Position numbers and translations under genes: made by a program
Assembly (NCBI RefSeq): GCF_002355655.1
Contig: NZ_AP017569.1
Span: 1,178,001-1,242,000, forward strand
DNA from: Halorubrum trapanicum
GTDB taxonomy: Archaea; Halobacteriota; Halobacteria; Halobacteriales; Haloferacaceae
Reading direction: 5' to 3'
DNA: 64,000 nucleotides
In this document: in pieces, positions 8,772-17,930 of the stretch
Layout: each line of letters begins with the position of its first letter
How positions within the stretch are numbered: position 1 is the first letter of the stretch
Notes under the pieces: generated by a model
The model's input: the letters and a program-made list of their open reading frames with translations, nothing else
Told to the model about the DNA's origin: nothing
The model's database searches: none

Positions 8772-11456
8772 CTACTCGACGATGTCGATGGCGGGCCGCC
8801 CCGGCTCCGCCTTGCTGACCACGCTCTCGTCGACGTTCTCGGCGCGCTCGACGCGGACCGGCGCGTCGAACTCGCGCTCGATCAGCCACGCGGCGGCGCG
8901 CAGGGCGTCGTACTCGGCGTCGCCGTCGAGGGTCTCGCGGAGCGCCTCGCGGTTCGCTTGGAGGTCTTGGCCGTACGAGGCGGCGGCGTCCCCCTGCTCG
9001 CGGATGTGGTCCTCGCCCATCAGCTCGGAGATGAGGTTGTCGGCGTCGCTGTCGATCGCGATCGAGAGTGCGTCGTACTTCCAGTCGGGCGCGACGACGA
9101 CGTCGATCCGCTCGGGGTCCTCGATCCCGGCGACCTCGACGATGTCGCGTACGTCCTCGCGGGTGTTCGCGACCAGCCGGCGGCGGCGCTCGACGGTGTC
9201 GCGGTCGACGCTCGCGGTCGGCCACTCCGCCTCGGCGACGAACCCGTCGCGGTCGAGCGTCTCCCACAGCTCCTCGGCGAGGTGGGGTGCGACCGGCGCG
9301 AGCAGTCGAACCGCGACGTCGAGCCCGCGCTCGAAGACGGCGGGGTGCGGGTCGGCGTACTCGCGGTAGCTCCGGAGCGTCCCCACGAGGTCCTGCGCCT
9401 CGCGGAGCGCGACGTTGAAGGTTAAGTCGTCGTACTCCGCGCCCGCGATGGCGACCGCGGCGTCCGTCTCGTCGGCGACGTAGTCGTCGATCTCGTCGCG
9501 GTCGGCGGCCGCGGCGTCGCCGTCGCCGGCGAGCGCGATCTCGCCCGCGGCGTACGCCTCGACGAGGTCGCTGAGGCGGGTCAGGAAGCGGTGGGTGGAC
9601 CTGACGCCCTCCTCGGACCAGTCGAAGTCGCGCTCGGGCTGGGCGGCCTCCATCATGAACAGCCGCGCGGTGTCGGCGCCGTACTCGTCGACGATCCGCT
9701 GGGGCGAGACGACGTTCCCCTTCGACTTGGACATCTTCTCGCCCTCCAGCTGGACCATCCCCTGCGCCAGCAGGTTCGTGAACGGCTCGCGGTGGTCGAG
9801 CCCCTCCTCGTCGGCCAGCACCTTGGTGAAAAAGCGCGAGTACAGCAGGTGCATCACGGCGTGCTCGATGCCGCCGACGTACTGGTCGACCGGCATCCAG
9901 TCGTTCGCGCGGTCGAGGTCGAACGGGGCGTCCTCCAGGTCCGGCGAGACGTACCGCAGGAAGTACCACGAGGAGTCGACGAACGTGTCCATCGTGTCGG
10001 TCTCGCGGGTCGCGGGCGCGCCGCAGTCCGGACACGTCGTCGCCTTCCACTCGTCGGCGGCGTCCAGCGGGTTCCCGGTCGTGTTGATGAACTCCGGCAG
10101 CTCGACGGGCAGGTCCTCGTCGGGCACCGGGACCGCCCCGCAGTCGTCGCAGTTCACGATCGGGATCGGCGTCCCCCAGTAGCGCTGCCGGGAGATGCCC
10201 CAGTCGCGCAGGCGGTACTGGGTCGCCTCGCTCGCCGCGTCGGTGTCGGCCGTAATCCGCTCCCGGGCGGTCTCGCTGTCGAGGCCGGTGTACTCGCCGG
10301 AGTCGATGACGACCCCGTCGTCGGTGAACGCCTCCGCCTCCACGTCGGGAGCGTCGGGGACCGTCTCCCCGTCCGGGTCGTCCGGCTCCGGCGCGATCAC
10401 GGGCCGGATCTCGACGCCCTTCTTCGTCGCGAACGCGTGGTCGCGCTCGTCGTGGGCGGGGACCGCCATCAGCGCGCCAGTCCCGACGTCGGAGAGGACG
10501 AAGTCGGCGACGTAGACGGGGATCTCCTCGCCCGTGACGGGGTTGGTGGCGGTGAGGCCGGTCGCGACGCCGTTCGGCTCGTCGCCGTCGGGGTCGGCCT
10601 CCTCCTCGATGAATCGTCGGATCTCGGCGTCCTCAGCGGCCAGCTCCTCGGCGATCGGGTGGTCGGGCGCGATCGCGAAGAACGTCGCGCCGTGGATCGT
10701 GTCGATCCGGGTCGTGAACGCCGTGACGGATCCGTGGCCCTCCACCTCGAAATCGACCTCGCTCCCGTGCTGCCGACCGATCCAGTTGCGCTGCATCTGG
10801 CGGACGGAGTCGGGCCACCCCTCCAGCTCGTCTATCGCCTCCAGCAGCTCGTCGGCGTACTCGGTTATCCTCAGGAACCACTGGTCGAGCTCGCGGGTCT
10901 CGACGGGGGTGTCACAGCGCCAGCACAGCTCGTCGTCGCCCTCGACCTGCTCGTCGGCGAGGACGGTCTCGCAGGAGGGACACCAGTTCACCTCGGCGTC
11001 GCGGCGCTCCACGAGGCCGGCCTCGTGGAAGCGGCGGAACAGCCACTGGTTCCACCGGTAGTACTCGGGGGTACAGGTGGTGACCTCGCGGTCCCAGTCG
11101 TAGCCGAACCCCATCGACTTCATCTGCCCGCGCATCGTGTCGATACAGTCGAACGTCCAGTCGCGGGGGTTGGTGTCGCGCTCCTTGGCGGCGTTCTCGG
11201 CGGGCAGCCCGAACGCGTCCCACCCCATCGGGTGGAGCACGTCGTCGCCGCGCATCCGCCGGTAGCGGGCGTACGCGTCCGTAATGGTGTAGTTGCGGAC
11301 GTGGCCCATGTGGAGCTTCCCGGACGGGTACGGGTACATCCCGAGGACGTACGTCGGGTCCGAGGCCTCGTCCGGGACGTGGTAGACGGCGGCGTCGTCC
11401 CACGCCTCCTGCCAGCGTTCCTCGACCGTCGCGTGGTCGTATCCCTCCTGAGACAT
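8772..11456 (-). CDS. leuS: Leucyl-tRNA synthetase
   Basis: This class Ia synthetase charges tRNA-Leu. It has the HIGH motif as HMGH in YPSGKLHMGHVRNY, the KMSKS motif in EKMSKSKGNVVSPQ, and a CP1 editing domain with FTTRIDTIHGATFF. Two CxxC pairs (CPSC..CWRC and CDDC..CPDC) suggest structural zinc. It resembles the bacterial-type LeuRS architecture common in haloarchaea. I chose ATG 11456 (product beginning MSQEGYDHATVEERW, 894 residues) over an in-frame ATG at 11501, because family similarity begins there and the extra 15 residues look non-coding. An AT-rich ttatatat lies at 11461-11468, too close for a standard promoter of this start. Confidence 0.95.
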   Translation of the reverse strand: MSQEGYDHATVEERWQEAWDDAAVYHVPDEASDPTYVLGMYPYPSGKLHMGHVRNYTITDAYARYRRMRGDDVLHPMGWDAFGLPAENAAKERDTNPRDWTFDCIDTMRGQMKSMGFGYDWDREVTTCTPEYYRWNQWLFRRFHEAGLVERRDAEVNWCPSCETVLADEQVEGDDELCWRCDTPVETRELDQWFLRITEYADELLEAIDELEGWPDSVRQMQRNWIGRQHGSEVDFEVEGHGSVTAFTTRIDTIHGATFFAIAPDHPIAEELAAEDAEIRRFIEEEADPDGDEPNGVATGLTATNPVTGEEIPVYVADFVLSDVGTGALMAVPAHDERDHAFATKKGVEIRPVIAPEPDDPDGETVPDAPDVEAEAFTDDGVVIDSGEYTGLDSETARERITADTDAASEATQYRLRDWGISRQRYWGTPIPIVNCDDCGAVPVPDEDLPVELPEFINTTGNPLDAADEWKATTCPDCGAPATRETDTMDTFVDSSWYFLRYVSPDLEDAPFDLDRANDWMPVDQYVGGIEHAVMHLLYSRFFTKVLADEEGLDHREPFTNLLAQGMVQLEGEKMSKSKGNVVSPQRIVDEYGADTARLFMMEAAQPERDFDWSEEGVRSTHRFLTRLSDLVEAYAAGEIALAGDGDAAAADRDEIDDYVADETDAAVAIAGAEYDDLTFNVALREAQDLVGTLRSYREYADPHPAVFERGLDVAVRLLAPVAPHLAEELWETLDRDGFVAEAEWPTASVDRDTVERRRRLVANTREDVRDIVEVAGIEDPERIDVVVAPDWKYDALSIAIDSDADNLISELMGEDHIREQGDAAASYGQDLQANREALRETLDGDAEYDALRAAAWLIEREFDAPVRVERAENVDESVVSKAEPGRPAIDIVE

Positions 11457-11575
11457 CTGCTTATATATCCGTGGTCGGCTCGGCGTCGTATAGCTTTCCA
11501 TCCAGTGGTGGGCCGTGACACGCGGCCTCGCGGGGTGAGAACGCGAGGTCCCCGGCGGCGGAGCCCGACCGAATC

Positions 11576-13840
11576 CTACAGCTTCTCCGCGTTCTGCGCC
11601 TGCTCGACGCGCTTGGTCGCCTCTTCGATCCGCTTCCCGGTTGCGTTCGCGAGCCCGGGCGGGAGCCCGTCGCGCGCGGCGGCGAGCCGCTCTTCGATCC
11701 GCGCGATCCGGTCGAGCACGTTCGCCAGCTGTCGCTTCGTGCCCTCGCCGTCCCCCTCGCGGGCGCGCTCCTCGGCCCGCTCGGCGGCCTCGACAGCGGC
11801 GGCCAGCGCCCGTTCCAGTCCATTGACCGCGTTCGACGGGCCGCCGCCGGAGCCGCCTCCGCCGGAGCCGCCTCCGCCGGAGCCGCCTCCGCCGGAGCCG
11901 TCGTCATCGTCGCCGTCGTCGCCCTCGGCCGCCGCGGCCGCGACCGCGGCGCGCGTCTCCTCGGCCACGTCGGCGACGTAGCCGGCGAGCGGGGCCGCTC
12001 CCGTCTCCGGGCGCTCGATCCGGATCGGTTCCTGGGTCTCGGTATCGTCCGCGGCGGGGTTGACCCGGTACGCGCCGACCTCGTCGTCGGCGTCGCGGAC
12101 CTCCGTCGTGTACGCGCCGCCGGCGTCGACGTACACCGCGTCGCTCCCGTCGATCGCGGAGTCGTAGATCCGCCCGGCGAAGTCGTCCTCGATCGCGGAC
12201 CGAGCAAGGTTCACGTCGCTTTCGGCGTCCGAGAACTCCACCTTCCGCGCGTCCTCGCGGGCGACGAGCGGAATCTCGCCGTCGACGCCGGCGGTCGTCA
12301 CCGACTCGTCCGCCGAGACGGTCAGCGTCTCGCTGTGGGGGGCCCGTCCGGCGCCGTTGACCGTGAAGCGGTGGTCACCCTCGGGGACGCCGTTCGCGAC
12401 CGCGACGCCGCTGGCGAACGTCGGGACCGCCTCGGGGTCGCTCTCGATTAGGACGAACGACTCGACGCTCGTCTCGGTCGTCGTCAGCCCCTCGCCCGCC
12501 GGCGCCTCGTCGCTCTGCGTCGTCTGCGTGACGCGGGCGACGACCGCGTCGAGCGCTCCGGCCGCGTCGTCGCCGAACGAGGGGTCGTCGGCGATCGCGT
12601 CGTACCGGGCCGCCAGCTCCGACCGGTGGTTCCCGGCGGTGACGTCGAGCTCGGGGTTCTCGTAGCGGGGCTGCTCCCACGGGGCGCCGGTGGTCGTGAT
12701 GTGGCTCGCGACGGCGTCCTCGACCACTTGGGGGACCGCGAACTCGAAGCTGAGCTGCGGCCCGGTGAACGCCGAGATGTCCTCCAGCTCGGCGCTCTCG
12801 ACGAGGTCGTACTCGACGACCGAGTCGGCGAACCCGTCGGCGAGCGCGGCGTCGTCGCCCCCCGACGACCGCCCGCCGTATCGGTAGGCGGTCCCCGTCT
12901 CCCGGAGCGGGAGGTCGGTCGGCGGCGACCGCAGCGCGTCGAGCGAGCGGATCGCGAGGGCGCCGTCGACCAGCGACTCCTCGGTGACCGAGGGGAGGTC
13001 GGGGTGGTCGTAGATCGGTTCGCCCTCGTACTCGGGAACGACGAACGGGAGCCGTATCTGCTCGTCGCGGGGGAGTCCGTACGCGATGGGGATCCCGAGG
13101 AGGTCCTCGACGGTGTCTATCGTCGTGTTGGTGATGTCCGCGAGCAGCCCCTCGTCGCCGACGCGCCGGAACTGGTCGGGGTTCTCGTTGACCGAGAGCG
13201 TGCTGGAGTGCGAGCCGAGCTCCGAGAGGATTCGGGGAACTACGTCGGGGTCCGGATCGAGGAACTCGTTGTTCGGCACGCTCCGGGAGTGCGAGCTGGC
13301 GACGTACAGCTGCGGGTCGCCCGTGTCGAGGTCGACGAAGACGTGGAGCACCTCCCAGTCGTGCCAGTGGAAGTTCGCGGTGAACTGGTCGAACGCGGAG
13401 TAGAACCAGAACTGGACGACCCCGAGCGGGGAGTCCTCGTACCGCATCCCGTTGTAGAACACCGTCGGGTCCGGCGGCTCGCCCGCCTCGTCGTACCGCT
13501 CGTGGTAGCCGTCGAACGCCGCGAACCCGTCGACGACCGTCTCGCCGTCCTCCTCGACCGCGTACGGGCGCGGGTCGGTCGGGAACCACGGCTCGGCGGC
13601 GTCGAAGAACAGCGTCGGCGCGAACCGCGTCGCGAGCTCGTCGAGCCGGTCCGCGTCGAGGTCGGTCGTCGCGGCGTCGTCCGGTTCCGAGCCGGAGCAG
13701 CCGGCGACCGCGGCGCTCCCGGCGCCCGCGAGCGCCCCGAGGACCGTCCGACGGTCGACGCCGTTCGGCGGATCCCCGCCGGACGCTTCGCCCCGGTCAG
13801 GTCCGATCGCGCCGTCGCCGGCGTCGGCGTCCCGATTCAT
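11576..13840 (-). CDS. Tat-exported lipoprotein, Vps62-like domain, (GGGGS)n linker
   Basis: Start is ATG 13840; a longer in-frame start at 13957 would bury the signal peptide. The product of about 754 residues begins with a twin-arginine lipoprotein signal (DRRTVLGALAGAGSAAVAGC), so it should be exported folded and lipid-anchored outside the cell. Residues after the lipobox (LATRFAPTLFFDAAEPWFP, then NFHWHDWEVLHVFVD) resemble Vps62/DUF946-type domains; this is a resemblance, not a firm assignment. Near the C-terminus is a run of GGGGS repeats encoded by a 15-base tandem repeat, followed by a highly charged coiled coil of about 85 residues. Function is unknown; the layout suggests a surface protein whose extracellular head is tethered to a helical stalk. 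Confidence 0.75.
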   Translation of the reverse strand: MNRDADAGDGAIGPDRGEASGGDPPNGVDRRTVLGALAGAGSAAVAGCSGSEPDDAATTDLDADRLDELATRFAPTLFFDAAEPWFPTDPRPYAVEEDGETVVDGFAAFDGYHERYDEAGEPPDPTVFYNGMRYEDSPLGVVQFWFYSAFDQFTANFHWHDWEVLHVFVDLDTGDPQLYVASSHSRSVPNNEFLDPDPDVVPRILSELGSHSSTLSVNENPDQFRRVGDEGLLADITNTTIDTVEDLLGIPIAYGLPRDEQIRLPFVVPEYEGEPIYDHPDLPSVTEESLVDGALAIRSLDALRSPPTDLPLRETGTAYRYGGRSSGGDDAALADGFADSVVEYDLVESAELEDISAFTGPQLSFEFAVPQVVEDAVASHITTTGAPWEQPRYENPELDVTAGNHRSELAARYDAIADDPSFGDDAAGALDAVVARVTQTTQSDEAPAGEGLTTTETSVESFVLIESDPEAVPTFASGVAVANGVPEGDHRFTVNGAGRAPHSETLTVSADESVTTAGVDGEIPLVAREDARKVEFSDAESDVNLARSAIEDDFAGRIYDSAIDGSDAVYVDAGGAYTTEVRDADDEVGAYRVNPAADDTETQEPIRIERPETGAAPLAGYVADVAEETRAAVAAAAAEGDDGDDDDGSGGGGSGGGGSGGGGSGGGPSNAVNGLERALAAAVEAAERAEERAREGDGEGTKRQLANVLDRIARIEERLAAARDGLPPGLANATGKRIEEATKRVEQAQNAEKL
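11841..11900 (-). repeat. 15-base tandem repeat encoding GGGGS linker
   Basis: Four near-perfect copies of a 15-base unit (plus-strand gagccgcctccgccg) encode consecutive Gly4-Ser segments in the lipoprotein gene. The unit is seen directly; such repeats change copy number easily by slippage. Confidence 0.9.
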
Positions 13841-14030
13841 TTTCTGTGGCGACGAGAGCCGCACGAATAACACTTCTGACGCCCCACTCCTCTCGATCCC
13901 GCAGTGAATGAGACCCCGGGCCCGGCTCCGGTCAGCACAGGCGCGGAGACGATCCACGGCGGGAGTGAGTATCGCAGATCGATGGCGACGAAAACGTATT
14001 TAAATAGCCACGAGCGACGGCGACGAGGGG

Positions 14031-14420
14031 CTATAAAAAGGGGTGCGGTGGCGCGCCTGCGAGCGGCCGGAGCGAAGCGGAGGCCGCGAGCCAGCCCGCG
14101 AGGGACGCCGCGAACGCCCGCAGGGCGTGAGCGGCGAGGTTGGGGAGGCGTGAGGTGCTGTGCGGTCGCGGTCGGGCGGGACTCAAAGGGGCAGTCGCGA
14201 GGGCGAAGCACGCCGCAGCAAGCAGCGTGGCGCTACGCGCCACGGGCAGCCGGCGGCGAAGCCGCCGGCGACACCGCAGCGAGGGAGCGACAGCGACCGA
14301 GCGAGGAGCGCAGCAAGGCGCGCGAGCCGTCGCGGCTGGGGCTTTGGAGGTCGTCAGCGCAACCCGATCGAATATTTATAAACAGCAGACAGCAACACCG
14401 CGCTCCGACTTATAAACGAC
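14031..14420 (+). repeat. Structured dispersed repeat, copy A
   Basis: This is one of five copies of an intergenic family in the window. It begins at a TATA-like ctataaaaag (14031-14040) and has a first hairpin, then a second hairpin whose arms CGCCGC/GCGGCG flank variable bases. Next come the conserved block GGGAGGCGTGAGGTGC and ACTCAAAGGGGCAG, a variable domain with two strong local hairpins (CGTGGCG/CGCCACG and GCCGGCGGC/GCCGCCGGC), and finally CGGCTGGGGCTTTGGAGGT. The closing stem pairs 14192-14200 with 14330-14338, including one G-U. TATA-like boxes follow at 14373-14382 and 14409-14417. It sits between divergent genes; the remaining spacer (13841-14030, 14421-14567) shows no gene, only another TATA-like box near 13998. 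Confidence 0.8.
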
Positions 14421-14567
14421 AACACTCACCACGTACTACACGTACTCCCGCAATCGTTCAAAACGGTCTCTGTAGCGACCGGCCGTTCCGACGACGACCG
14501 CTCCCGAGTCGGGTCGCCGCGGATCCGCGGGAGAAGGTATTTGCGGCCGGCAGCCCGACTCGGGGGC

Positions 14568-14966
14568 ATGGACGGGAAGAAGGCCCTCTACTACGCGGCG
14601 ATCGCGATCGCGGTGTTGATCGGCGTCAGCATCGTCGTGAGCGTGGTTTCGGCGATCTTGGGTCTCGTGTCGGCGATCGTCTCCGGGATCGTCTCCTTTG
14701 CGGTCCTCGCCGGAATCGTCTACGTCGCTTATAATGCCGGCTCGTGGCTCCTCGGTGACGACGGGGACTCGATCGGCGCCGATTCGCTCGACTCGATCGG
14801 GTCGTCGTCGACCTCGGCCGACGCCGGGACCAGCCGACAGGACCGGCTCCGCAAGCAGTACGTCGAGGGGCAGATCAGCGAGGCGGAGTTCGAGCGCCGC
14901 ATCGGCGAGGAGTTAGAGACCGAGGAGGTCGACGACATCGACCGCGAACTCGAACGGGAGCGGTGA
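14568..14966 (+). CDS. SHOCT-domain membrane protein
   Basis: This 132-residue protein has a long hydrophobic N-terminal segment (about residues 8-60, two helices), a Ser/Asp-rich spacer, and a C-terminal SHOCT domain (RLRKQYVEGQISEAEFERR). SHOCT domains are short oligomerisation modules found at protein termini in bacteria and archaea, and no enzymatic role is expected. ATG 14568 was chosen over an upstream in-frame ATG at 14541 because the upstream nine residues look non-coding. A ggtatttgc promoter-like box lies about 25 bases before it. It ends six bases before the converging hisE stop. Confidence 0.8.
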   Translation: MDGKKALYYAAIAIAVLIGVSIVVSVVSAILGLVSAIVSGIVSFAVLAGIVYVAYNAGSWLLGDDGDSIGADSLDSIGSSSTSADAGTSRQDRLRKQYVEGQISEAEFERRIGEELETEEVDDIDRELERER

Positions 14967-14972
14967 GGGAAT

Positions 14973-15359
14973 TTAAAAGCGGTCGCGAAGCTCCTCGCGG
15001 AGGTCGCCGACGTCGAGGTCCTTCATCGCGAACAGCACGAGCAGGTGGTAGACGAGGTCCGCGCTCTCGGCGGTGAGCTCCTCGCGGTCGTCGTCCTTCG
15101 CCGCGAGGATCGCCTCCGTCGTCTCCTCGCCGATCTTCTCTAAGACGGCGTTCTCGCCCTTCTCGTGGGTGAAGAGGGAGGCCGTGTACGACTCCTCGGG
15201 CAGCTCCGCCTGCCGCGATTCGATGGTGGCGAACAGCTCGTCGAGGACGACCTCGGACGGGACGTCCGGATCCTCGTCGGCTTGGGGGCCCTCGTCGCGC
15301 TCGGGGGTCGGACCGTCGCGCTCGGGGTCCGGACCGTCGCCCTCGGTCGGGTCGCTCAC
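14973..15359 (-). CDS. hisE: Phosphoribosyl-ATP pyrophosphatase
   Basis: HisE hydrolyses phosphoribosyl-ATP to phosphoribosyl-AMP in the second step of histidine synthesis. The 128-residue product has an acidic, low-complexity N-terminal extension of about 38 residues. It is followed by the all-alpha MazG-like fold with the metal-binding helix KIGEETTEAILAAK, then ADLVYHLLVLFAMKDL. Its start codon overlaps the pdxT stop by four bases (ATGA-type), so the two genes are translationally coupled. HisI, which catalyses the next step, is not adjacent; hisH lies separately 7 kb away. Confidence 0.94.
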   Translation of the reverse strand: MSDPTEGDGPDPERDGPTPERDEGPQADEDPDVPSEVVLDELFATIESRQAELPEESYTASLFTHEKGENAVLEKIGEETTEAILAAKDDDREELTAESADLVYHLLVLFAMKDLDVGDLREELRDRF

Positions 15360-15949
15360 GCGACCACCTCCCGCTCGGGGAAGAAGGCGAGGTCGTGGAT
15401 CCGCGGGTCGTCGGTGAGCTCCGGGTGGAACGCGGTGGCGACCACCGGACCGTCGCGCACCGCGACGGGGCGGCCGTCGACCGTCGCGAGCGTCTCGACG
15501 CCGTCGCCCACGTCGTCGATGGCGGGCGCGCGGATGAACACGGCGTGGAAGGGGTCGTCGAGTCCGGCGACCGGGACCCTCGCCTCGAAGGAGTCCTTCT
15601 GTCGCCCGAACGCGTTGCGGTCGACGGAGACGTCGACTACCCCCAGCGGCTCGACCCGGTCGTCCTTCGCGTCGGTCGAGCAGACGATGAGCCCGGCGCA
15701 GGTCGCGAGGACGGGCTTCCCGCTCTCGACGTGTTCCTCGATCTCGGCGGCGATCCCCTCGCGGTGGATCAGCCGCGAGATGGTCGTCGACTCCCCGCCC
15801 GGCATGAGGAGGACGTCGCAGTCGGGGACGATCCCCGCGTCCCGAACCTCGACGACCTCGGCCGTCTCGTCGTGGGCGGCCGCGGCGACCCGGACGGCGG
15901 CGGCGTGTTCGGCCACGTCGCCCTGAACGGCGATGACGCCTGCTTTCAT
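15356..15949 (-). CDS. pdxT: Pyridoxal 5'-phosphate synthase glutaminase subunit
   Basis: PdxT is a class I glutamine amidotransferase that supplies ammonia to PdxS for direct PLP synthesis. The catalytic cysteine lies in VLATCAGLIV, and the His-Glu pair in TAFHPELTDDPRIH. The N-terminus MKAGVIAVQGDVAEH and the segment LLMPGGESTTISRL are typical of PdxT. Length (197 residues) matches the family. It is first in a two-gene unit with hisE; pdxS is not in the window, which is normal in haloarchaea. Confidence 0.95.
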   Translation of the reverse strand: MKAGVIAVQGDVAEHAAAVRVAAAAHDETAEVVEVRDAGIVPDCDVLLMPGGESTTISRLIHREGIAAEIEEHVESGKPVLATCAGLIVCSTDAKDDRVEPLGVVDVSVDRNAFGRQKDSFEARVPVAGLDDPFHAVFIRAPAIDDVGDGVETLATVDGRPVAVRDGPVVATAFHPELTDDPRIHDLAFFPEREVVA

Positions 15950-16043
15950 ACGGATCGGTGGGGCGGGCGCGTGGAAAAAGGGCGCGCTACGCGGTCGGTC
16001 GATTCGGGGGCCAGTCCGTCCGCAAAACGAGGGCGGTTCGAGC

Positions 16044-16205
16044 CTACGCGACCGTCAGCGACAGGATCTGGACGAACACGCCGAAGAGGACGCAGAACGC
16101 GACGACCGTCTTGGGGTCGATCGCGATGGCGTTCCGGTCCTCGTTCTCGAAGTAGCGGACCAGTCCCGCGCTGGACATCAGCCCGCCGGAGTTGGAACCA
16201 CTCAT
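16044..16205 (-). CDS. Preprotein translocase Sec61-beta subunit
   Basis: This 53-residue tail-anchored protein starts at ATG 16205: Gly/Ser-rich N-terminus, [16 protein letters not shown] motif, then a single C-terminal transmembrane helix ([17 protein letters not shown]). This is the archaeal Sec61-beta (SecG-equivalent) pattern. The subunit sits beside SecY/SecE in the membrane and assists protein export. The short size and conserved GLVRYFE-type stretch make the call firm. Confidence 0.93.
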   Translation of the reverse strand: MSGSNSGGLMSSAGLVRYFENEDRNAIAIDPKTVVAFCVLFGVFVQILSLTVA

Positions 16206-16395
16206 GCCCGGATCTGGGCGGCGCCGGGTTCTAAACGTTTCGTTCGCTGCGCGGGTCGCAGCGGTCGTCACCGCCGCGCGGTCCGCCGGGCGCGGGCCTC
16301 CCGTCGTTTCCGTCGGTCTCGGCGGGCCGCGATGACCGCGCGCACACACGAGTGGGAAACCCTTATGCGCGGGCCGGGGATAGTTGACGCCGACT

Positions 16396-16665
16396 ATGAC
16401 CGTTCGACTGCTGGATTTCCACGCCGAGTGGTGCGGCCCGTGTAAGACCCAAGACCCCATCCTGGAGGAGATTCAGGAGGACCTCGGCGACGCGTTCGAG
16501 CTCCAGAAGGTCGACGTCGACGAGGAGCAGGACGTCGCGAACCAGTACCAGGTCCGCTCGCTCCCGACGCTCATCGTCGAGAACGACGACGGCGTCGTCG
16601 ACCGCTTCGTCGGCGTCACGCAGCGCGAGGACATCGAGGCCGCGCTCAACGAAGCCGGCGCCTAA
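16396..16665 (+). CDS. Thioredoxin-like disulfide reductase
   Basis: This 89-residue thioredoxin-fold protein has the redox motif WCGPC at residues 13-17 ([14 protein letters not shown]) and the cis-proline loop [11 protein letters not shown] 16396 was preferred to an in-frame ATG at 16384 because the promoter-like ccttatgc lies just upstream and the family begins at TVRLLDFHA. Thioredoxins reduce disulfides of partner proteins using thioredoxin reductase; a candidate reductase is encoded at 31541-32611. It is monocistronic. Confidence 0.93.
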   Translation: MTVRLLDFHAEWCGPCKTQDPILEEIQEDLGDAFELQKVDVDEEQDVANQYQVRSLPTLIVENDDGVVDRFVGVTQREDIEAALNEAGA

Positions 16666-16762
16666 AGCGGACACCTGACGCCGGTCCTCGCTCGCACCCG
16701 TTCTTCCCGCGGCCGCCGCGGCGTCTCGCAACCTTTTACAGCACCGCCCGTCCAGTAGCTGT

Positions 16763-16912
16763 ATGGCCAGTTTCGACGCCGCCGAACGTCGCATGCTCGA
16801 CCGACAGATCTGTATGCGCTGTAACGCCCGCAACGCCTCCGAGGCCGAGCGCTGCCGCAAGTGCGGCTACACCAAGCTCCGCCCGAAGGCGACCGAGCGC
16901 CGCGCCGCGTAA
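16763..16912 (+). CDS. rpl40e: 50S ribosomal protein L40e
   Basis: This 49-residue basic zinc-ribbon protein has the fully conserved pattern CMRC ... [13 protein letters not shown]40e is a large-subunit ribosomal protein of archaea and eukaryotes. A TATA-like cttttac at about 16733-16739 lies 25 bases before the ATG, fitting leaderless transcription. Confidence 0.96.
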   Translation: MASFDAAERRMLDRQICMRCNARNASEAERCRKCGYTKLRPKATERRAA

Positions 16913-17010
16913 TCCGGTCGACCCCGGGCCGATTTCGGCCCTTCTCTCGAGTTCACTCTTTGCCGGCCAGCCGTGCGTGGGCCCCGCTTCGACCGCCGGC
17001 CGCGCGTGTG

Positions 17011-17147
17011 CCTCGCGCCTCCCCAGCCTCGTCGCTGGCGCCATCGGCGCCAGCGACTCCCTCGCGCGTGCGACTCGCGCCCTGCGGGCGCTCGTCGGCA
17101 CGCGCCGAAGTCGGCGGTCGGTCCCGGCGCTCGCTCGCATTTAAATA
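17011..17147 (-). repeat. Structured dispersed repeat, truncated copy E
   Basis: On the minus strand this matches only the 5' half of the repeat family: TATA-like atttaaat (17139-17146), a first hairpin GAGCGCCCGCAGGGCGC, then CACGCGCGAGGGAGTC, a perfect 12-base-pair hairpin (17031-17042 with 17046-17057), and GAGGCTGGGGAGGCGCGAGG. The ACTCAAAGGGGCAGC block and the 3' half are absent. It lies between the converging L40e and metallo-beta-lactamase genes. Confidence 0.75.
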
Positions 17148-17157
17148 CGGCTCCCGC

Positions 17158-17799
17158 TCACTCCTCGGGGTACTTCGGCTCGCGGCGCTCGGCGCGCTCC
17201 GTCGCGCGCTCGATCACCTCGCGGACGGTGTCCGGGCCGTCGGCCGCGCGGTAGACGTCGCCGTGGCCGGGGAACATGGCTTCGGTGGTGTCGGGCATGC
17301 GGTCGAGGATCTCGTGGAGGCTCTCGATCAGGCGCTCGCGCGACTGGCCGGTCATGTCGGTGCGGCCGAACGAGCCGTCGTCGAAGGCGCCGTCGTTGTA
17401 GACGACCACGTCGCCGGAGTAGCACCGCTCCTCGCCGACGAGCGAGACGTGGTCGTCGGCGTGGCCCGGCGTGTGGACGACCTCGCAGGCCTCGCTGCCG
17501 ACGAGTATCTCGTCGCCGTCCGCGAGCGCGACGTCGCGGCGCGGGTGGTCGGCGTACGCGAACACCCGCGGGTCGAACCGGTCGACGACGGCGTCGAGCT
17601 CCCCCACGTGGTCGTGGTGCTGGTGGGTCACGACGAGGCGGTTGAGGCCGTCGACGCCCGCGTCGTCGAGCGCGTCGGCGATCACCTCGTCCACCCCGGG
17701 CATCGTTCCGGCGTCGACGAGCGTCGTCGCGTCCCCGGCGACGAGGTACGCGTTACAGGTGAACTCCTCAGCGTCCGCGGTGACGGTGATCGGCTCCAT
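17158..17799 (-). CDS. Metallo-beta-lactamase-fold hydrolase
   Basis: This 213-residue protein has the metal-binding signature VVTHQHHDHVGELD near residue 60, plus HTPGHADDHVSL and FPGHGDVY supplying the remaining ligands (glyoxalase II-like subgroup). The likely reaction is hydrolysis of a thioester or phosphodiester, but the substrate cannot be read from sequence. ATG 17799 is preferred to a far upstream in-frame start because the extension is low-quality and crosses the next gene's promoter. It is divergent from the small protein at 17931. Confidence 0.88.
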   Translation of the reverse strand: MEPITVTADAEEFTCNAYLVAGDATTLVDAGTMPGVDEVIADALDDAGVDGLNRLVVTHQHHDHVGELDAVVDRFDPRVFAYADHPRRDVALADGDEILVGSEACEVVHTPGHADDHVSLVGEERCYSGDVVVYNDGAFDDGSFGRTDMTGQSRERLIESLHEILDRMPDTTEAMFPGHGDVYRAADGPDTVREVIERATERAERREPKYPEE

Positions 17800-17930
17800 G
17801 CCCGTACTCGCTCGCGCAGCGACAAAAGGGTACAGCCGCGGCGCGCGCGGCGTTCGGGCCCCGGGGCGGCGTTTCGGAGGCACCACCGGCCGTGGATTTA
17901 TTTGACACCCGCTGTTAGTCTCACGCACAG

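Noticed and set aside
11461-11468. ttatatat before leuS considered as its TATA box.
   Set aside because: It is only five bases from the chosen ATG. A haloarchaeal TATA box should lie about 25-30 bases upstream of the transcript start, so it cannot serve that start as a leaderless promoter.
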